Assembly: GCF_004962245.1 (NCBI RefSeq)
Contig: NZ_SUHQ01000010.1
Span: 62,001-126,000 of the forward strand
DNA length: 64,000 nt
DNA from: Mesorhizobium sp.
GTDB lineage: Bacteria > Pseudomonadota > Alphaproteobacteria > Rhizobiales > Rhizobiaceae
Direction of reading: 5' to 3'
Numbering within the stretch: position 1 is the stretch's first letter; every line of letters begins with the position of its first letter. Made by a program: the position numbers and the translations under genes. Below are positions 8,602 through 17,614 of the stretch, one piece after another. The notes below the pieces were generated by a model. That model ran no database searches. It had not been told where the DNA came from and saw only the letters and a program-made list of their open reading frames with translations.

Positions 8602-9573
8602 TTAGCGCTCCTTCACATAAGGCACGCCGCCGGCACGCGGCGGGATCGCCTTGCCGATGAAGCCGGCGAGCAGGATAACGGTGAGGACATAGGGCAGCGC
8701 CTGCATGAATTGCACCGGCACCTTGCCGATCAGCGGCAGCGGCGTGCCTTGCAGGCGGATCGACAGCGCGTCGAGAAAGCCGAACAGCAGGCAGGCGAAC
8801 ATGGCGTTGACCGGTTTCCACTTGGCGAAGATCAGCGCGGCCAGTGCGATGTAGCCCTTGCCAGCGGTCATGTCCTTCACGAAGCCGCCGTTCTGCACCA
8901 TCGACAGATAGGCGCCGGCAATGCCGGTGAGCACGCCGGTGCAGATCAGCGCCCGGTAGCGCAGCCAGGCGACCGAGATGCCGGCGGTGTCGACTGCGGC
9001 CGGGTTCTCGCCGACCGCGCGCAGGCGCAAACCGAAGCGGGTACGGAACAGCACCCACCAGGTGAACGGTACCGCGACGAACGCGAGATAGACCAGCACG
9101 GAATGGCCGGAGATCAGCTCCGAATATATCGGTCCGAGGATCGGCACGCCCCTGAGCGCGTCCGCACCGGGCCAGATGACCGCTCCGAACCGCTCGCCGC
9201 TGCCTAGCGCCGGGGTGCGTCCGCCTTGCTGGAACCAGGCCTGGCCGAGCATGATGGTCGACCCGGCGGCGATGAAATTGATCGCCACGCCGGAGACGAT
9301 CTGGTTGCCGCGATGGGTGATCGAGGCAAAGCCGTGGATCAGCGCGAAGGCGACCGAGATGAGGATGGCCATGCCGAGGCCGAGATAGGCAGAATGGAAG
9401 ACCGAGGCTGCGGCGGCACCAGCGAAGGCGCCGACCAGCATCTTGCCTTCGAGCCCGATGTCGAAGACGCCGGCCCGCTCCGAATAGAGACCGGCGAGGC
9501 AGGCGAGCAGAAGCGGCACCGACAGGCGGATGGTCGAGTCCAGAACCTGGACGATGGCGTTGAACAGATCCAT
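8602..9573 (-). CDS. ABC transporter permease, nucleoside-type (second permease)
   Basis: A 323-residue inner-membrane permease of the BPD_transp_2 family (like NupQ/YufQ), with about nine hydrophobic segments. The conserved region GLRLRAVGENPAAVDTAGI near the middle is the ATPase-contact loop. The ATG at 9573 (MDLFNAIVQVLDSTIRL) gives the normal length; the open frame upstream overlaps the other permease and is Arg-rich. The start follows the preceding stop by one base. Partners are the second permease, ATPase and BmpA-type binding protein upstream. Confidence 0.9.
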   Translation of the reverse strand: MDLFNAIVQVLDSTIRLSVPLLLACLAGLYSERAGVFDIGLEGKMLVGAFAGAAAASVFHSAYLGLGMAILISVAFALIHGFASITHRGNQIVSGVAINFIAAGSTIMLGQAWFQQGGRTPALGSGERFGAVIWPGADALRGVPILGPIYSELISGHSVLVYLAFVAVPFTWWVLFRTRFGLRLRAVGENPAAVDTAGISVAWLRYRALICTGVLTGIAGAYLSMVQNGGFVKDMTAGKGYIALAALIFAKWKPVNAMFACLLFGFLDALSIRLQGTPLPLIGKVPVQFMQALPYVLTVILLAGFIGKAIPPRAGGVPYVKER

Positions 9574-9574
9574 C

Positions 9575-10714
9575 TCAGGCCCCCTTCCCCTTGACCGCTT
9601 CCATGCCGACCGTTCTCGGGCTGAGCGAGGCGAAGAGCGCCTGGACATAAGGCCGGAACATGTGCTCGAGCGCGCCGGCGAACAGGATGACCAGGCCCTG
9701 GATGATGACGATCATGTCGCGGCTGATCGCCGGCATCTCGAAGGCGAGCTCGGCGCCACCCTGGTAGAGCATGCCGAACAGGATTGCCGCCAGCACGATG
9801 CCGACCGGGTGCAGGCGCCCCATCAGCGCCACGGCGATACCGACGAAGCCGGCACCGGAGACGAAATCGAGCGCCACATTGTGCTGGTCGCCCATCGTCG
9901 GATTGAGCGCCATCATGCCGGCGAGCGCGCCCGAGATCATCATGGCCATGATGATGATGCGGGTTTCCGAAATGCCTGCATAGCGTGCCGCTTTCGGGCT
10001 GTGGCCGTAGGTGCGCATCTCGTAGCCGAACCTGGTGCGCCAGATCAGCACCCAGACCAGAAAGGCCATGGCCAGCGCCAGCAGGAAGGAGACGTTGAAC
10101 GGCGCCGAGCGGATCTTGGCGCCGAACAGTTCGATGACCCAGTTGAGCTTCGGCAGTTGCGCGCCGTCGAGGAAGGTGCGCGTCTGCGGCGCCATGGAGC
10201 CGGCGGGCTTCAGCACGCCCACCAGCGCATAGACCATGACGCTGGCGGCGATGAAGTTGAACATGATGGTGGTGATGACGATGTGCGAACCGCGCTTGGC
10301 TTGCAGATAGGCAGGGATCAGCGCCCACAGCGCCCCCATCGCCGCGGCGGCGACGATCGCCAGCGGGAAGGTGAGCCACCATGGCAGCACACTGTCGAAG
10401 GCCAGGCAGACGATGCCGATGCCGAGACCGGCGATATAGCCTTGGCCCTCGCCACCGATGTTGAACAGGCCGCAATGCGCCGCAACCGCCACGGAAAGCC
10501 CGCTGAAGATGAAAGTGGTGGCGTAGAAAAGCGTGAACGCAATGCCTTGCCCACGGCCGAAGGCGCCCTCGACCAGGACGGCGGCGGCGCGCAATGGATT
10601 TTCTCCAACCAGAAGCACGACGAGGCCGGCGACGACGAAGGCAACGAACAGATTGATCACCGGGATCAGCCCATAATCGGCCCACGCCGGCAGCTTGGCG
10701 TAAGGAGTGCTCAT
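9575..10714 (-). CDS. ABC transporter permease, nucleoside-type (first permease)
   Basis: A 379-residue inner-membrane permease of the same family (like NupP/YufP), with an N-terminal hydrophobic block (LIPVINLFVAFVVAGLVVLL) and the family loop GYEMRTYGHSPKAARYAGIS. The longer N-terminal region compared with its partner is usual for this subunit. Its start overlaps the ATPase stop by 4 nt. The set of ATPase, two unequal permeases and BmpA protein is the known arrangement for purine nucleoside/riboside importers. Confidence 0.9.
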   Translation of the reverse strand: MSTPYAKLPAWADYGLIPVINLFVAFVVAGLVVLLVGENPLRAAAVLVEGAFGRGQGIAFTLFYATTFIFSGLSVAVAAHCGLFNIGGEGQGYIAGLGIGIVCLAFDSVLPWWLTFPLAIVAAAAMGALWALIPAYLQAKRGSHIVITTIMFNFIAASVMVYALVGVLKPAGSMAPQTRTFLDGAQLPKLNWVIELFGAKIRSAPFNVSFLLALAMAFLVWVLIWRTRFGYEMRTYGHSPKAARYAGISETRIIIMAMMISGALAGMMALNPTMGDQHNVALDFVSGAGFVGIAVALMGRLHPVGIVLAAILFGMLYQGGAELAFEMPAISRDMIVIIQGLVILFAGALEHMFRPYVQALFASLSPRTVGMEAVKGKGA

Positions 10715-12243
10715 TGCGCCGCCTCCTGGTGCTCGACGCCGGCCATCAGCAGGCCGAGCTCGCCTTCAGTCGCCTCCGGGCCGCGTTCGCCAACGATGCG
10801 GCCGGCAAACATCACCAGGATGCGGTCGGACAGCGAGCGTATCTCATCGAGCTCGACCGACACCACCAGCACCGCCTTGCCCTGGTCGCGCATGGCTATG
10901 AGGCGCTTGTGGATGAATTCGATGGCGCCGACATCGACGCCGCGCGTCGGCTGGCCGACGATCAGCACGCCCGGATCCTGTTCCATTTCCCGCGCCAGCA
11001 CGATCTTCTGCTGGTTGCCGCCGGAGAAATTGGCGGTCTTGAGCCGGCAGTCCGCCGGGCGGATGTCGTATTTGGCTATTCTGTCCCTGGCGTCGTCGCG
11101 AATGGCATCGACGTTGAGGAACGGGCCTCTGAGATAGCGAGGGTGGTCGTGATAGCCGAGGATCGAATTCTCGTTCTCCTCGAAGGCCAGCACCAGGCCG
11201 ACGTGATGGCGGTCCTCCGGCACATGGGCGAGACCGCGGTCGCGCAGCTCGCCGGGATCGGCCGCCCCGGTGAGGTCGATCGGCTTGCCGTCGAGCATGA
11301 CGGAGCCCGAGACGGCGCGCCTGATGCCGGAAATCGCCTCGAGCATTTCAGATTGCCCATTGCCGGCGACGCCGGCGATGCCGACGATCTCGCCGGCGCG
11401 CACATCGAAGGAGATGTCGTCGACCACGGTGACGCCGCGAGAATCCTTCACCGTCAGGTTCTTGACCGCGAGCTTGACGCCGCCGGCTTCCGCTTCGCCC
11501 TTCTCGACCCTCAGAAGCACGCGCCGCCCGACCATCAGTTCGGCCAGCTCCCCGACCGTGGTCTTCTTGGTTTCGCGCGTCGCCACCATCGTGCCCTGGC
11601 GCATGACCGAGACCGTGTCGGTGATCGCCATGATCTCACGCAGCTTATGGGTGATCAGCACCACCGTCTTGCCCTGCTCCTTCAACTGCTTGAGGATGCG
11701 GAACAGGTGATCGGCCTCGGCAGGCGTCAGCACGCCCGTCGGCTCGTCGAGGATCAGGATCTCGGCGCCGCGATACAGCGCCTTGAGGATTTCGACACGC
11801 TGCTGCAGGCCGACCGGCAACTCCTCGATGATCGCATCGGGATCGACCTCCAGCCCGTATTCGCGCTCGAGCCGTTCCAGTTCGGATCGCGCCTTGGCGA
11901 TGCTCTTCTTCAGCAATGCATCGCTTTCGGCGCCGAGAATGACGTTTTCCAGCACCGTGAAATTGTCGACCAGCATGAAATGCTGATGCACCATGCCGAT
12001 GCCGAGCGCGATGGCGTCGTTTGGCGATTTGATCGACGCCGGCTGGCCGCCGACGTGGATTTCGCCGCTGTCGGCCTGATAGAAACCGTAGAGGATCGAC
12101 ATCAGCGTCGACTTGCCGGCACCGTTCTCGCCGACAATGCCGTGGATGGTGCCGCGCACGATCTCCAGATTGATATCTCGATTGGCGCGAACGGCGCCAA
12201 AACTCTTGTTGATGCCGATCAGCTCGATTGCGGCTTGCGCCAT
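10711..12243 (-). CDS. ABC transporter ATPase with two nucleotide-binding domains, nucleoside-type
   Basis: 510 residues containing two ATP-binding cassettes. The first has Walker A GENGAGKSTL near residue 38, and its helical region reads VGLQQRVEILKAL with Walker B EILILDEPTGVL. The second cassette (from about residue 255) has VAGNGQSEMLEAI as a divergent Walker A, signature FSGGNQQKIVLARE and VLIVGQPTRGVDVGA. This double-domain form with a degenerate second P-loop is typical of RbsA/NupO-type ATPases. It leads the transporter genes, with bmpA upstream beyond the oppositely oriented slyX. Confidence 0.92.
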   Translation of the reverse strand: MAQAAIELIGINKSFGAVRANRDINLEIVRGTIHGIVGENGAGKSTLMSILYGFYQADSGEIHVGGQPASIKSPNDAIALGIGMVHQHFMLVDNFTVLENVILGAESDALLKKSIAKARSELERLEREYGLEVDPDAIIEELPVGLQQRVEILKALYRGAEILILDEPTGVLTPAEADHLFRILKQLKEQGKTVVLITHKLREIMAITDTVSVMRQGTMVATRETKKTTVGELAELMVGRRVLLRVEKGEAEAGGVKLAVKNLTVKDSRGVTVVDDISFDVRAGEIVGIAGVAGNGQSEMLEAISGIRRAVSGSVMLDGKPIDLTGAADPGELRDRGLAHVPEDRHHVGLVLAFEENENSILGYHDHPRYLRGPFLNVDAIRDDARDRIAKYDIRPADCRLKTANFSGGNQQKIVLAREMEQDPGVLIVGQPTRGVDVGAIEFIHKRLIAMRDQGKAVLVVSVELDEIRSLSDRILVMFAGRIVGERGPEATEGELGLLMAGVEHQEAAQ

Positions 12244-12579
12244 GCAGCCTGTCCCACTCTTATTTTTTTATCGCTTGGTCAAAACGCCTAGCATGACGCA
12301 CCGCTTGTGCCAATTGGTCGGAGCAGCATCCACTCTCGACAAATCCCCGCGCGCTTGTCAATTTCGAACGTGGCCGCTGCCTTCACATTCGCTATCGCAT
12401 CGGCCTGAAAACCGGATTCGATTTTGCTGCTGACCTTCGGTTCAGAAAGCACGATGCGAAGATTGTCGGTGCTTAAGCGCACTTTATGCGTCCAATTGGG
12501 CGCGCGTCGCTCTAATATGGCGAATCCCGAAATTCGCATCTCTTGGGAGTTGCGCAGCAGGAACCCGAGGTTTTTCACA
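12244..12579. other. Intergenic region between the ABC operon and slyX, with a degenerate palindrome
   Basis: This 336-bp stretch between divergent genes has no convincing gene. It should hold the promoters of the transporter genes and slyX. An imperfect copy of the dispersed palindrome lies at 12397-12457: GCATCG...CGATGC ends, with GAAAACCGG and GACCTTCGGTTCAGAAA inside. No clear sigma-70 consensus stood out. Confidence 0.5.
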
Positions 12580-12789
12580 ATGACCATGCCCGCTGACCGG
12601 CTGACGACGCTGGAAATCCGCGCCGCCGAGCAGGAGAAGACCATCGAGGAACTGTCCGGCCAGATCGCCGAGCAGTGGAAGGTGATCGAGCGTATGCAGC
12701 GCAAGCTCGATGCGCTGACCGACCGGTTCCTGGCGCTGGAGGAACAGGCCGCACCCGACGTGCCGATAACCAAGCCGCCGCATTGGTGA
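12580..12789 (+). CDS. slyX: SlyX family protein
   Basis: A 69-residue, mostly helical protein: LTTLEIRAAEQEKTIEELSG and WKVIERMQRKLDALTDRFLAL make one long coiled coil, and the C terminus PPHW is the typical SlyX ending. Function is unknown. The ATG at 12580 is used here; another at 12586 is possible. It sits between bmpA and the ATPase gene but on the opposite strand, so it interrupts the transporter block. Confidence 0.85.
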   Translation: MTMPADRLTTLEIRAAEQEKTIEELSGQIAEQWKVIERMQRKLDALTDRFLALEEQAAPDVPITKPPHW

Positions 12790-12803
12790 GCCTACGGAGA
12801 AAG

Positions 12804-12837
12804 TCGAAGCCGCCGGATTTTCACCCGGCGGCTTCGA
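12804..12837. terminator. Hairpin between convergent slyX and bmpA
   Basis: TCGAAGCCGCCGG (12804-12816) and CCGGCGGCTTCGA (12825-12837) form a perfect 13-bp stem with an 8-nt loop in the 70-bp gap between two convergent genes. The leftward read is followed by CTTTCTCC. A shared terminator is the likely role. Confidence 0.7.
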
Positions 12838-12859
12838 TCGGATCCGCGATGTCGGTCGA

Positions 12860-13849
12860 TCAATACGGGCAGGAATTGTCCGACATGTAGTCGTGCACCT
12901 TGACGGTACCGGCGATAATGTCGGCCTTGGCCTTTTCAACCGCCGCCTTCATTGCGTCGTCGACAAGGTCCTTGTTGTTGTCGTCCATGGCGTAATCGAC
13001 GCCGCCTTCCTTAAGGCCGAGATCGTTGATGCCAGCGGTGAACTTGCCGTCCTTGGCGTCCATGAAGCTATTGTAGACGGCAACGTCGACACGCTTGACC
13101 ATGGAGGTCAGCACCTTGCCTGGCTGCAGGCCGTTCTGGTTGGAATCGACGCCGATGCCGAGCTTGCCGGCATCCGCCGCTGCCTGCAGCACGCCGACAC
13201 CGGTTCCGCCCGCCGCCGCGTATATCACGTCGGCGCCCTGGTCGATCTGCGTCTTGGCGATCTCGCCGCCCTTGGCCGGATCGTTCCAGGCTGCCGGCGT
13301 GTCGCCGGTCATGTTCTGGATGACGTCGGTCGCGCCGGCCGCCTTGGCGCCGCCGACATAGCCGCAGCCGAATCTGCGGATCAGCGGAATGTCCATGCCG
13401 CCGACGAAGCCGACCTTCTTGGACTTCGAGGCCATCGCCGCCATCACGCCGACAAGGTAGGACCCTTCCTGCTCCTTGTAGACGAGGGAGCGGACATTAG
13501 GCTTGTCGACGACCATGTCGATGATGGCGAATTGGGTTTCGGGAAACTCGACGGCGATCTTCTCCAGCGCGTCCGCCCAGGAAAAGCCCGCCATGACGAT
13601 CGGGGTGCGGCCATCCTCGGCGAAACGGCGCAGCGCCTGCTCGCGCTGGGTCGCGTTACTGACCTCGAATTCCACATAGGCAATGCCGGTTTCGGTCTTG
13701 AATTTTTCGGCGCCATTGTAGGACGCCTCGTTGAACGACTTGTCGAACTTGCCGCCGAGGTCGTAGAGAAGCGCGGGCTGAATGTCCGCGGCGAAGGCCG
13801 GAAGAACCATTGCAGTTGCGGCCAGGAGGCCGAGAACGATACGTTTCAT
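12860..13849 (-). CDS. BmpA-type substrate-binding protein for nucleoside ABC import
   Basis: A 329-residue periplasmic binding protein of the BMP/PnrA family. The first 20 residues are a signal peptide ending AFA-AD; no lipobox Cys follows, so it should be soluble. Binding-site-like motifs include LYDLGGKFDKSFNEASYNGA near the start, AGFSWADALEKIA, VGFVGGMDIPLIRRF and AAAGGTGVGVLQAA. The ATG at 13849 is the one that begins the signal peptide. PnrA-type proteins bind purine nucleosides. Together with the ATPase, two permeases, cdd, punA and deoA on the same strand this points to a nucleoside importer; exact specificity is inferred. Confidence 0.9.
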   Translation of the reverse strand: MKRIVLGLLAATAMVLPAFAADIQPALLYDLGGKFDKSFNEASYNGAEKFKTETGIAYVEFEVSNATQREQALRRFAEDGRTPIVMAGFSWADALEKIAVEFPETQFAIIDMVVDKPNVRSLVYKEQEGSYLVGVMAAMASKSKKVGFVGGMDIPLIRRFGCGYVGGAKAAGATDVIQNMTGDTPAAWNDPAKGGEIAKTQIDQGADVIYAAAGGTGVGVLQAAADAGKLGIGVDSNQNGLQPGKVLTSMVKRVDVAVYNSFMDAKDGKFTAGINDLGLKEGGVDYAMDDNNKDLVDDAMKAAVEKAKADIIAGTVKVHDYMSDNSCPY

Positions 13850-13888
13850 GTGATCCACACCCTGTCGGTTATTTTTTCCGTTACGCAC

Positions 13889-13921
13889 CGCATGCCTGCC
13901 CGGTTCTCCGGCAGGCATGCG
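13889..13921. promoter_or_regulatory. 12-bp hairpin in the bmpA leader
   Basis: CGCATGCCTGCC (13889-13900) pairs perfectly with GGCAGGCATGCG (13910-13921) around a 9-nt loop, 40 nt upstream of the bmpA start. It is the first of a row of four inverted repeats in the msrA-bmpA gap. A role as operator or leader hairpin is inferred. Confidence 0.55.
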
Positions 13922-13949
13922 ACATCAGACAGGAGTGTCTTCCTCCCGC

Positions 13950-13996
13950 TTCGGGCCAATCTGGCACGGCCCGAAACAAAATTCACGCGGAATTTT
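13950..13996. repeat. Two further short inverted repeats upstream of bmpA
   Basis: TTCGGGCC (13950-13957) pairs with GGCCCGAA (13968-13975). Directly next to it AAAATTC (13978-13984) pairs with GAATTTT (13990-13996). Both lie in non-coding DNA between the bmpA start and the msrA stop. Confidence 0.5.
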
Positions 13997-14000
13997 GACC

Positions 14001-14036
14001 TTTTGGAAAAGCGTGGCGCCGGGATGCGGCGCCACG
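14001..14036 (-). terminator. Terminator of msrA
   Basis: CGTGGCGCC (14012-14020) and GGCGCCACG (14028-14036) form a 9-bp perfect stem. Read leftwards, the stem is followed by GCTTTTCC, and it begins 22 nt after the msrA stop. Confidence 0.65.
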
Positions 14037-14058
14037 ACAAGCTCCCGTTGCCAAGGCC

Positions 14059-14724
14059 TCAAGCGGAGACGGCAGCAGGGATGGCGCAGGTGACGCCGGT
14101 GCCTTGCAGGCCGCAATAGCCGTAGGGATTCTTCGCCAGATATTGCTGGTGGTCTTCCTCGGCGAAGTAGAACTGCGGTGCCGGCGCGATCTCGGTGGTG
14201 ATCTTGCCGCGGCCGGCGCCGCGCAACGAGGCCTCATAGGCGTCGCGCGAAGCGATCGCCGCCTGGTACTGTGCATCGCCAAACGTGTAGATCGTCGAGC
14301 GATAGGTGGTGCCGACATCGTTGCCCTGGCGCATGCCCTGCGTCGGGTCATGGCTTTCCCAGAACAGCTTCAGAAGCTCGCCATAGGAGACGATCTTCAG
14401 ATCGTAGACGACGAGCACGACTTCGGCATGGCCGGTGAGACCGGTGCAGGTTTCCTGGTAGGTCGGATTGGGGGTGACACCGCCGGCATAGCCGACTGCC
14501 GTGACCCAGACACCTTCAAGCTGCCAGAACAGGCGCTCGGCGCCCCAAAAGCAGCCCAGTCCGAACATCGCCGTCTCCAGCCCTTCGGGATAAGGCCCCT
14601 TGAGCGGCCTTTTCGAGACAAAGTGCTTGGATGCCGTTGGGATAGGCTTGGCGCGGCCTGGCAGCGCCTCGGCAGGCTTCGGCAGATTGAGCTTCTTGTT
14701 CAGCATGTCGCTGAGAAAAAACAT
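14059..14724 (-). CDS. msrA: Peptide methionine sulfoxide reductase MsrA
   Basis: A 221-residue enzyme that reduces methionine-S-sulfoxide in proteins and free methionine, repairing oxidative damage. The catalytic motif GCFWGAER is at about residue 57, followed by [16 protein letters not shown] and FWESHDPT, all family hallmarks. The C-terminal [15 protein letters not shown] carries the two recycling cysteines. Length fits the longer E. coli-like MsrA. An in-frame start at 14706 (MLNKK) is an alternative. A small membrane protein gene lies 43 nt upstream on the same strand. Confidence 0.95.
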   Translation of the reverse strand: MFFLSDMLNKKLNLPKPAEALPGRAKPIPTASKHFVSKRPLKGPYPEGLETAMFGLGCFWGAERLFWQLEGVWVTAVGYAGGVTPNPTYQETCTGLTGHAEVVLVVYDLKIVSYGELLKLFWESHDPTQGMRQGNDVGTTYRSTIYTFGDAQYQAAIASRDAYEASLRGAGRGKITTEIAPAPQFYFAEEDHQQYLAKNPYGYCGLQGTGVTCAIPAAVSA

Positions 14725-14767
14725 GCGCAGTCTCCCTTTCTCTTTTTGTTGGGGACGCTGGAAGTCG

Positions 14768-15091
14768 TCACGTCGAGGCGAACCGCCCGGTCGGCCGCTC
14801 TCGCCTGTAGCCGATCATGTAGAGAATGAAGGCAAGCACCGCGAACACCGCGAAACCGGGCTGGCTGAGCGCCCAGGCGAAGGTGCCATCCCATAGCAGC
14901 GAACCGACCTTGTCGCGGACGAAGCTTTCGAAGGCGCTCCGCGTATCCGGCGAGACGGCGAGCCAGCTTGTGTTGAGCGGGGTCATGACTAGCGCGGAGG
15001 CCGCCACCGAGCGTGTCGCGTCGAGCACCGCCATGATGACGGAAACCGAAAGCGCAACCATTGCCGCGAGGCGGAAAAGAAAGCGAAGCAT
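14768..15091 (-). CDS. Small membrane protein of unknown function
   Basis: About 107 residues from the ATG at 15091. Two hydrophobic segments are seen: residues 2-25 ([19 protein letters not shown]) and near the C terminus ([17 protein letters not shown]), with a soluble loop of about 50 residues between them. The protein ends [13 protein letters not shown], suggesting a cytoplasmic basic tail. I do not recognise a functional family. It is followed by msrA on the same strand. Confidence 0.7.
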   Translation of the reverse strand: MLRFLFRLAAMVALSVSVIMAVLDATRSVAASALVMTPLNTSWLAVSPDTRSAFESFVRDKVGSLLWDGTFAWALSQPGFAVFAVLAFILYMIGYRRERPTGRFAST

Positions 15092-15512
15092 GCAGACCCT
15101 TCCCCCTCCAGACTTTAGCAGACTTCCAACATCTGTTTCGAACACAGAGATAGTGCGCGCGCGCTTTGTTCGCAATCGCGACACGCGAATTTGAAGCTAC
15201 GCCGGTCATCGACCGAGCGCGCACCTACGCCACCAGTCTCATGCTGCAGCCGTCGCCGCATCGAAAGCCTTGCGCCAGCAGCATCGCAAAACCGTTGGTG
15301 CCCGGCTTAACGATTAGAGCGCCGTTATGACTTGGCATTCGACGCCGGATCGACTAGATGAGCCCCGCGCCTGTTGCTTTGACGGCTCAGGTGGGGGGAA
15401 AGGGTGTCCGCTGGTTGACGGCGCCCACGGTGCGGAGTTCCGGGCCGGAATCCCAAGGGAGACGCATCTCCCCAACCCGCGCGGCAAACCGGCCGGCGCG
15501 AAATGCCAGGAC
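15092..15512. other. Intergenic stretch upstream of tRNA-Ser
   Basis: About 420 bp with no gene that I can support. Short frames here lack ribosome sites and family features. The promoter of the small membrane protein/msrA pair and that of the tRNA should lie in it; I see no clear consensus boxes or repeats. Confidence 0.4.
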
Positions 15513-15602
15513 GGAGAGGTGGCCGAGTGGTTGAAGGCGCACGCCTGGAAAGTGTGTTTACGGGAAACCGTAACGCGGGTTCGAATCCCGCTCTCTCCGC
15601 CA
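15513..15602 (+). tRNA. tRNA-Ser (anticodon GGA)
   Basis: A 90-nt class II tRNA. The acceptor stem GGAGAGG pairs with TCTCTCC, followed by discriminator G and an encoded CCA. The anticodon loop contains CTGGAAA (anticodon GGA, reading UCC/UCU). The long variable arm TTTACGGGAAACCGTAA is typical of serine tRNAs, and GGTTCGAATCC is the T arm. It lies between the msrA group and the SLC13 transporter. No partial copy of its 3' end was noticed nearby, so I see no sign of an integrated island. Confidence 0.96.
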
Positions 15603-15700
15603 GCAAATCTCAATAAACCGCGCTGCCGTCTCGAATCGGTAGTGGGGTTGTCGCCGCCGGCCAGCGATAGCGCGAGCAGGTTTGATCCCTGTGTCGCACA

Positions 15701-17473
15701 CTAATTCATTGGCCATACGATCATGAGCATCGGCACTGCAACAATGGCGACGAGGAACGATAGCGGCAGTCCCAGACGCGGATAATCGCTGAAGCGGTAG
15801 CCACCCGGCCCCATGACCAGCGTGTTGCACTGGTGTCCGATCGGAGTGAGAAAGTCGCAGCCGGCGCCAATGGCGACTGCCATCAGAAATGCTTCCGGCC
15901 TGTAGCCCAGATCGCTGGCGAATTCGGCGGCGATAGGCGCCATGACAAGAACGGTGGCGGCATTGTTGAGGAAGGGCGTAACGGCCATGGCGGCGACAAG
16001 AATGAGCATCAGTGCGCCGGGCGCCGGAAGAATGGTCCCCAGTTTGGCAAGCTCGCCGGCAATTACTCCCGTCGCCCCTGTACTGCGCAGCGAATCGCTG
16101 ACTGGAATGAGAACGGCGAGCATGATGAGGATTGGGCCGTCCAGCGATTGGTAGACCTCGCGCAGCGGGATGACCTTGAAAAGCACCATCCCGACCGCGG
16201 CCGCAAAGAAAGCGACCGGCACAGGGAGCAGCCCCAACGCAGTCGCCACCATGGCGAGAGCCAAGATCGTTACCGGCACGATACCCTTGCGAACGCTGCC
16301 AAGCAGGATGGCCCTTTCCGCCAGCGGCAGGCAGCCGAGTTCCCGCAATATCTCCGGTATCGTCGCAGCATTGCCCTGCAACACGACGACGTCGCCGAGT
16401 CTTAGCTCGATTTTGGCCAGCCTGCGGTCGAGGCGCTCGCCGCGACGGCTGACAGCCAGGAGGTTGACGTTGAAGCGGTCGTAAAGGGCAAGGCGCTGGG
16501 CTGTCCAACCGACCAAAGGGGAACTCTCACCGATTACGGCTTCGATAGCTACCATCTCGCTGGTGGTGTCGTCACCGCCGACCCTATCGCCCGTGACGCT
16601 GAGCTTGCCCTGGGAGACAAGGCGATCCAGCGCCGCTGGGTCGCCTTCGAGCAGCAGAATGTCGTTCATCTTGAGGACAACATCAGGCAGTGGCGTCATC
16701 CGCAAAGTCCGATTGCGCAGGATCGAAGTCACGATAGCATCGCCGCCGGAAAGCTTTATGAGGTCTGCGACGGTTTTTCCGAGCACCGTGGAATCGCTGA
16801 CAATTCGAGCCTCTGTCAGATAATTCTTGATGTCGATGGCTTCATTCAGCGACCCGCCGAGCTTTTCGCGCACCGGTAACAGCCAATAGAAGAACAGCAG
16901 GAAGATCGTTCCAGCGGCGGCTAGGGCAGCCCCAACAGGTGTAAAGTCGAACATTGTGAAGGCGGTTCCGGTCAGCTCCTCCCGCACACGCGACACAATG
17001 ATATTGGGAGATGTTCCCACCTGCGTCATGAGTCCGCCGAGCAGTGACCCGAACGCCATAGGCATCAGGAATATCGAGGGTGAAATGTTCGACCGGCGCG
17101 CGAACTGGAAGGCGATCGGAATCATGATGGCGAGCGCACCGATATTCTTTACAAAGGCGGACAGGATCGTCACCACGACCACCAGCAGCGCCAGTTGCGG
17201 CCGAACTCCCGATAAGTTCGGAACAAAGCGCTTGATGGCGACTTCCATGATGCCCGAGCGTGCTATGCCTGCGCTCACCAGCAGGGCACTGCCGACAATG
17301 ACCACGATATCGTCGCTGAACCCGCTGAAGGCTTCGTCAAAAGGCACAATGCCGACCGCGAGTGCAAGCAACAGTGCCGCAGCCGCGACCAGGTCATATC
17401 GATACCGACCCCATACGAACGCTGCCATCATCACGATGGTAACGGCGAACGACAGAATTTGCGGCGTAGTCAT
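15701..17473 (-). CDS. SLC13-family permease with two TrkA-C domains
   Basis: A 590-residue inner-membrane protein of the divalent-anion:sodium symporter type. Two membrane halves (residues about 1-190 and 390-590, near 11 hydrophobic segments in all) flank a soluble middle carrying two TrkA-C/RCK-C-type regions (LTEARIVSDSTVLGKTVADL and VGWTAQRLALYDRFNVNLLA). Signature loops VKNIGALAIMIPIAF and LNNAATVLVMAPIA repeat across the halves, as in SLC13 proteins. The ATG at 17473 (MTTPQ) gives the normal N terminus. Substrate (sulfate, dicarboxylate or other anion) cannot be told from sequence. Confidence 0.87.
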   Translation of the reverse strand: MTTPQILSFAVTIVMMAAFVWGRYRYDLVAAAALLLALAVGIVPFDEAFSGFSDDIVVIVGSALLVSAGIARSGIMEVAIKRFVPNLSGVRPQLALLVVVVTILSAFVKNIGALAIMIPIAFQFARRSNISPSIFLMPMAFGSLLGGLMTQVGTSPNIIVSRVREELTGTAFTMFDFTPVGAALAAAGTIFLLFFYWLLPVREKLGGSLNEAIDIKNYLTEARIVSDSTVLGKTVADLIKLSGGDAIVTSILRNRTLRMTPLPDVVLKMNDILLLEGDPAALDRLVSQGKLSVTGDRVGGDDTTSEMVAIEAVIGESSPLVGWTAQRLALYDRFNVNLLAVSRRGERLDRRLAKIELRLGDVVVLQGNAATIPEILRELGCLPLAERAILLGSVRKGIVPVTILALAMVATALGLLPVPVAFFAAAVGMVLFKVIPLREVYQSLDGPILIMLAVLIPVSDSLRSTGATGVIAGELAKLGTILPAPGALMLILVAAMAVTPFLNNAATVLVMAPIAAEFASDLGYRPEAFLMAVAIGAGCDFLTPIGHQCNTLVMGPGGYRFSDYPRLGLPLSFLVAIVAVPMLMIVWPMN

Positions 17474-17614
17474 GTTTTCGAATGCCTCGCCGCTGATTCG
17501 GCTGACCACAACGGCCAAACCGCCCTTTTTGTTGCTTCGCTGATCAGGGCTTTGCTAGGCGATCATCACACCTCGTTATCATGTCCTGCGCCATACCTCC
17601 GGGTTCCTACTGTA

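Noticed and set aside
9530..12291. Long rightward frames over the nucleoside ABC transporter genes
   Set aside because: They oppose well-identified permease and ATPase genes and show only charged repetitive sequence.
15513..15602. tRNA-Ser as an attachment site for a genomic island covering 15.6-35 kb
   Set aside because: No second copy of the tRNA 3' end, no integrase and no mobility genes were found in the region.
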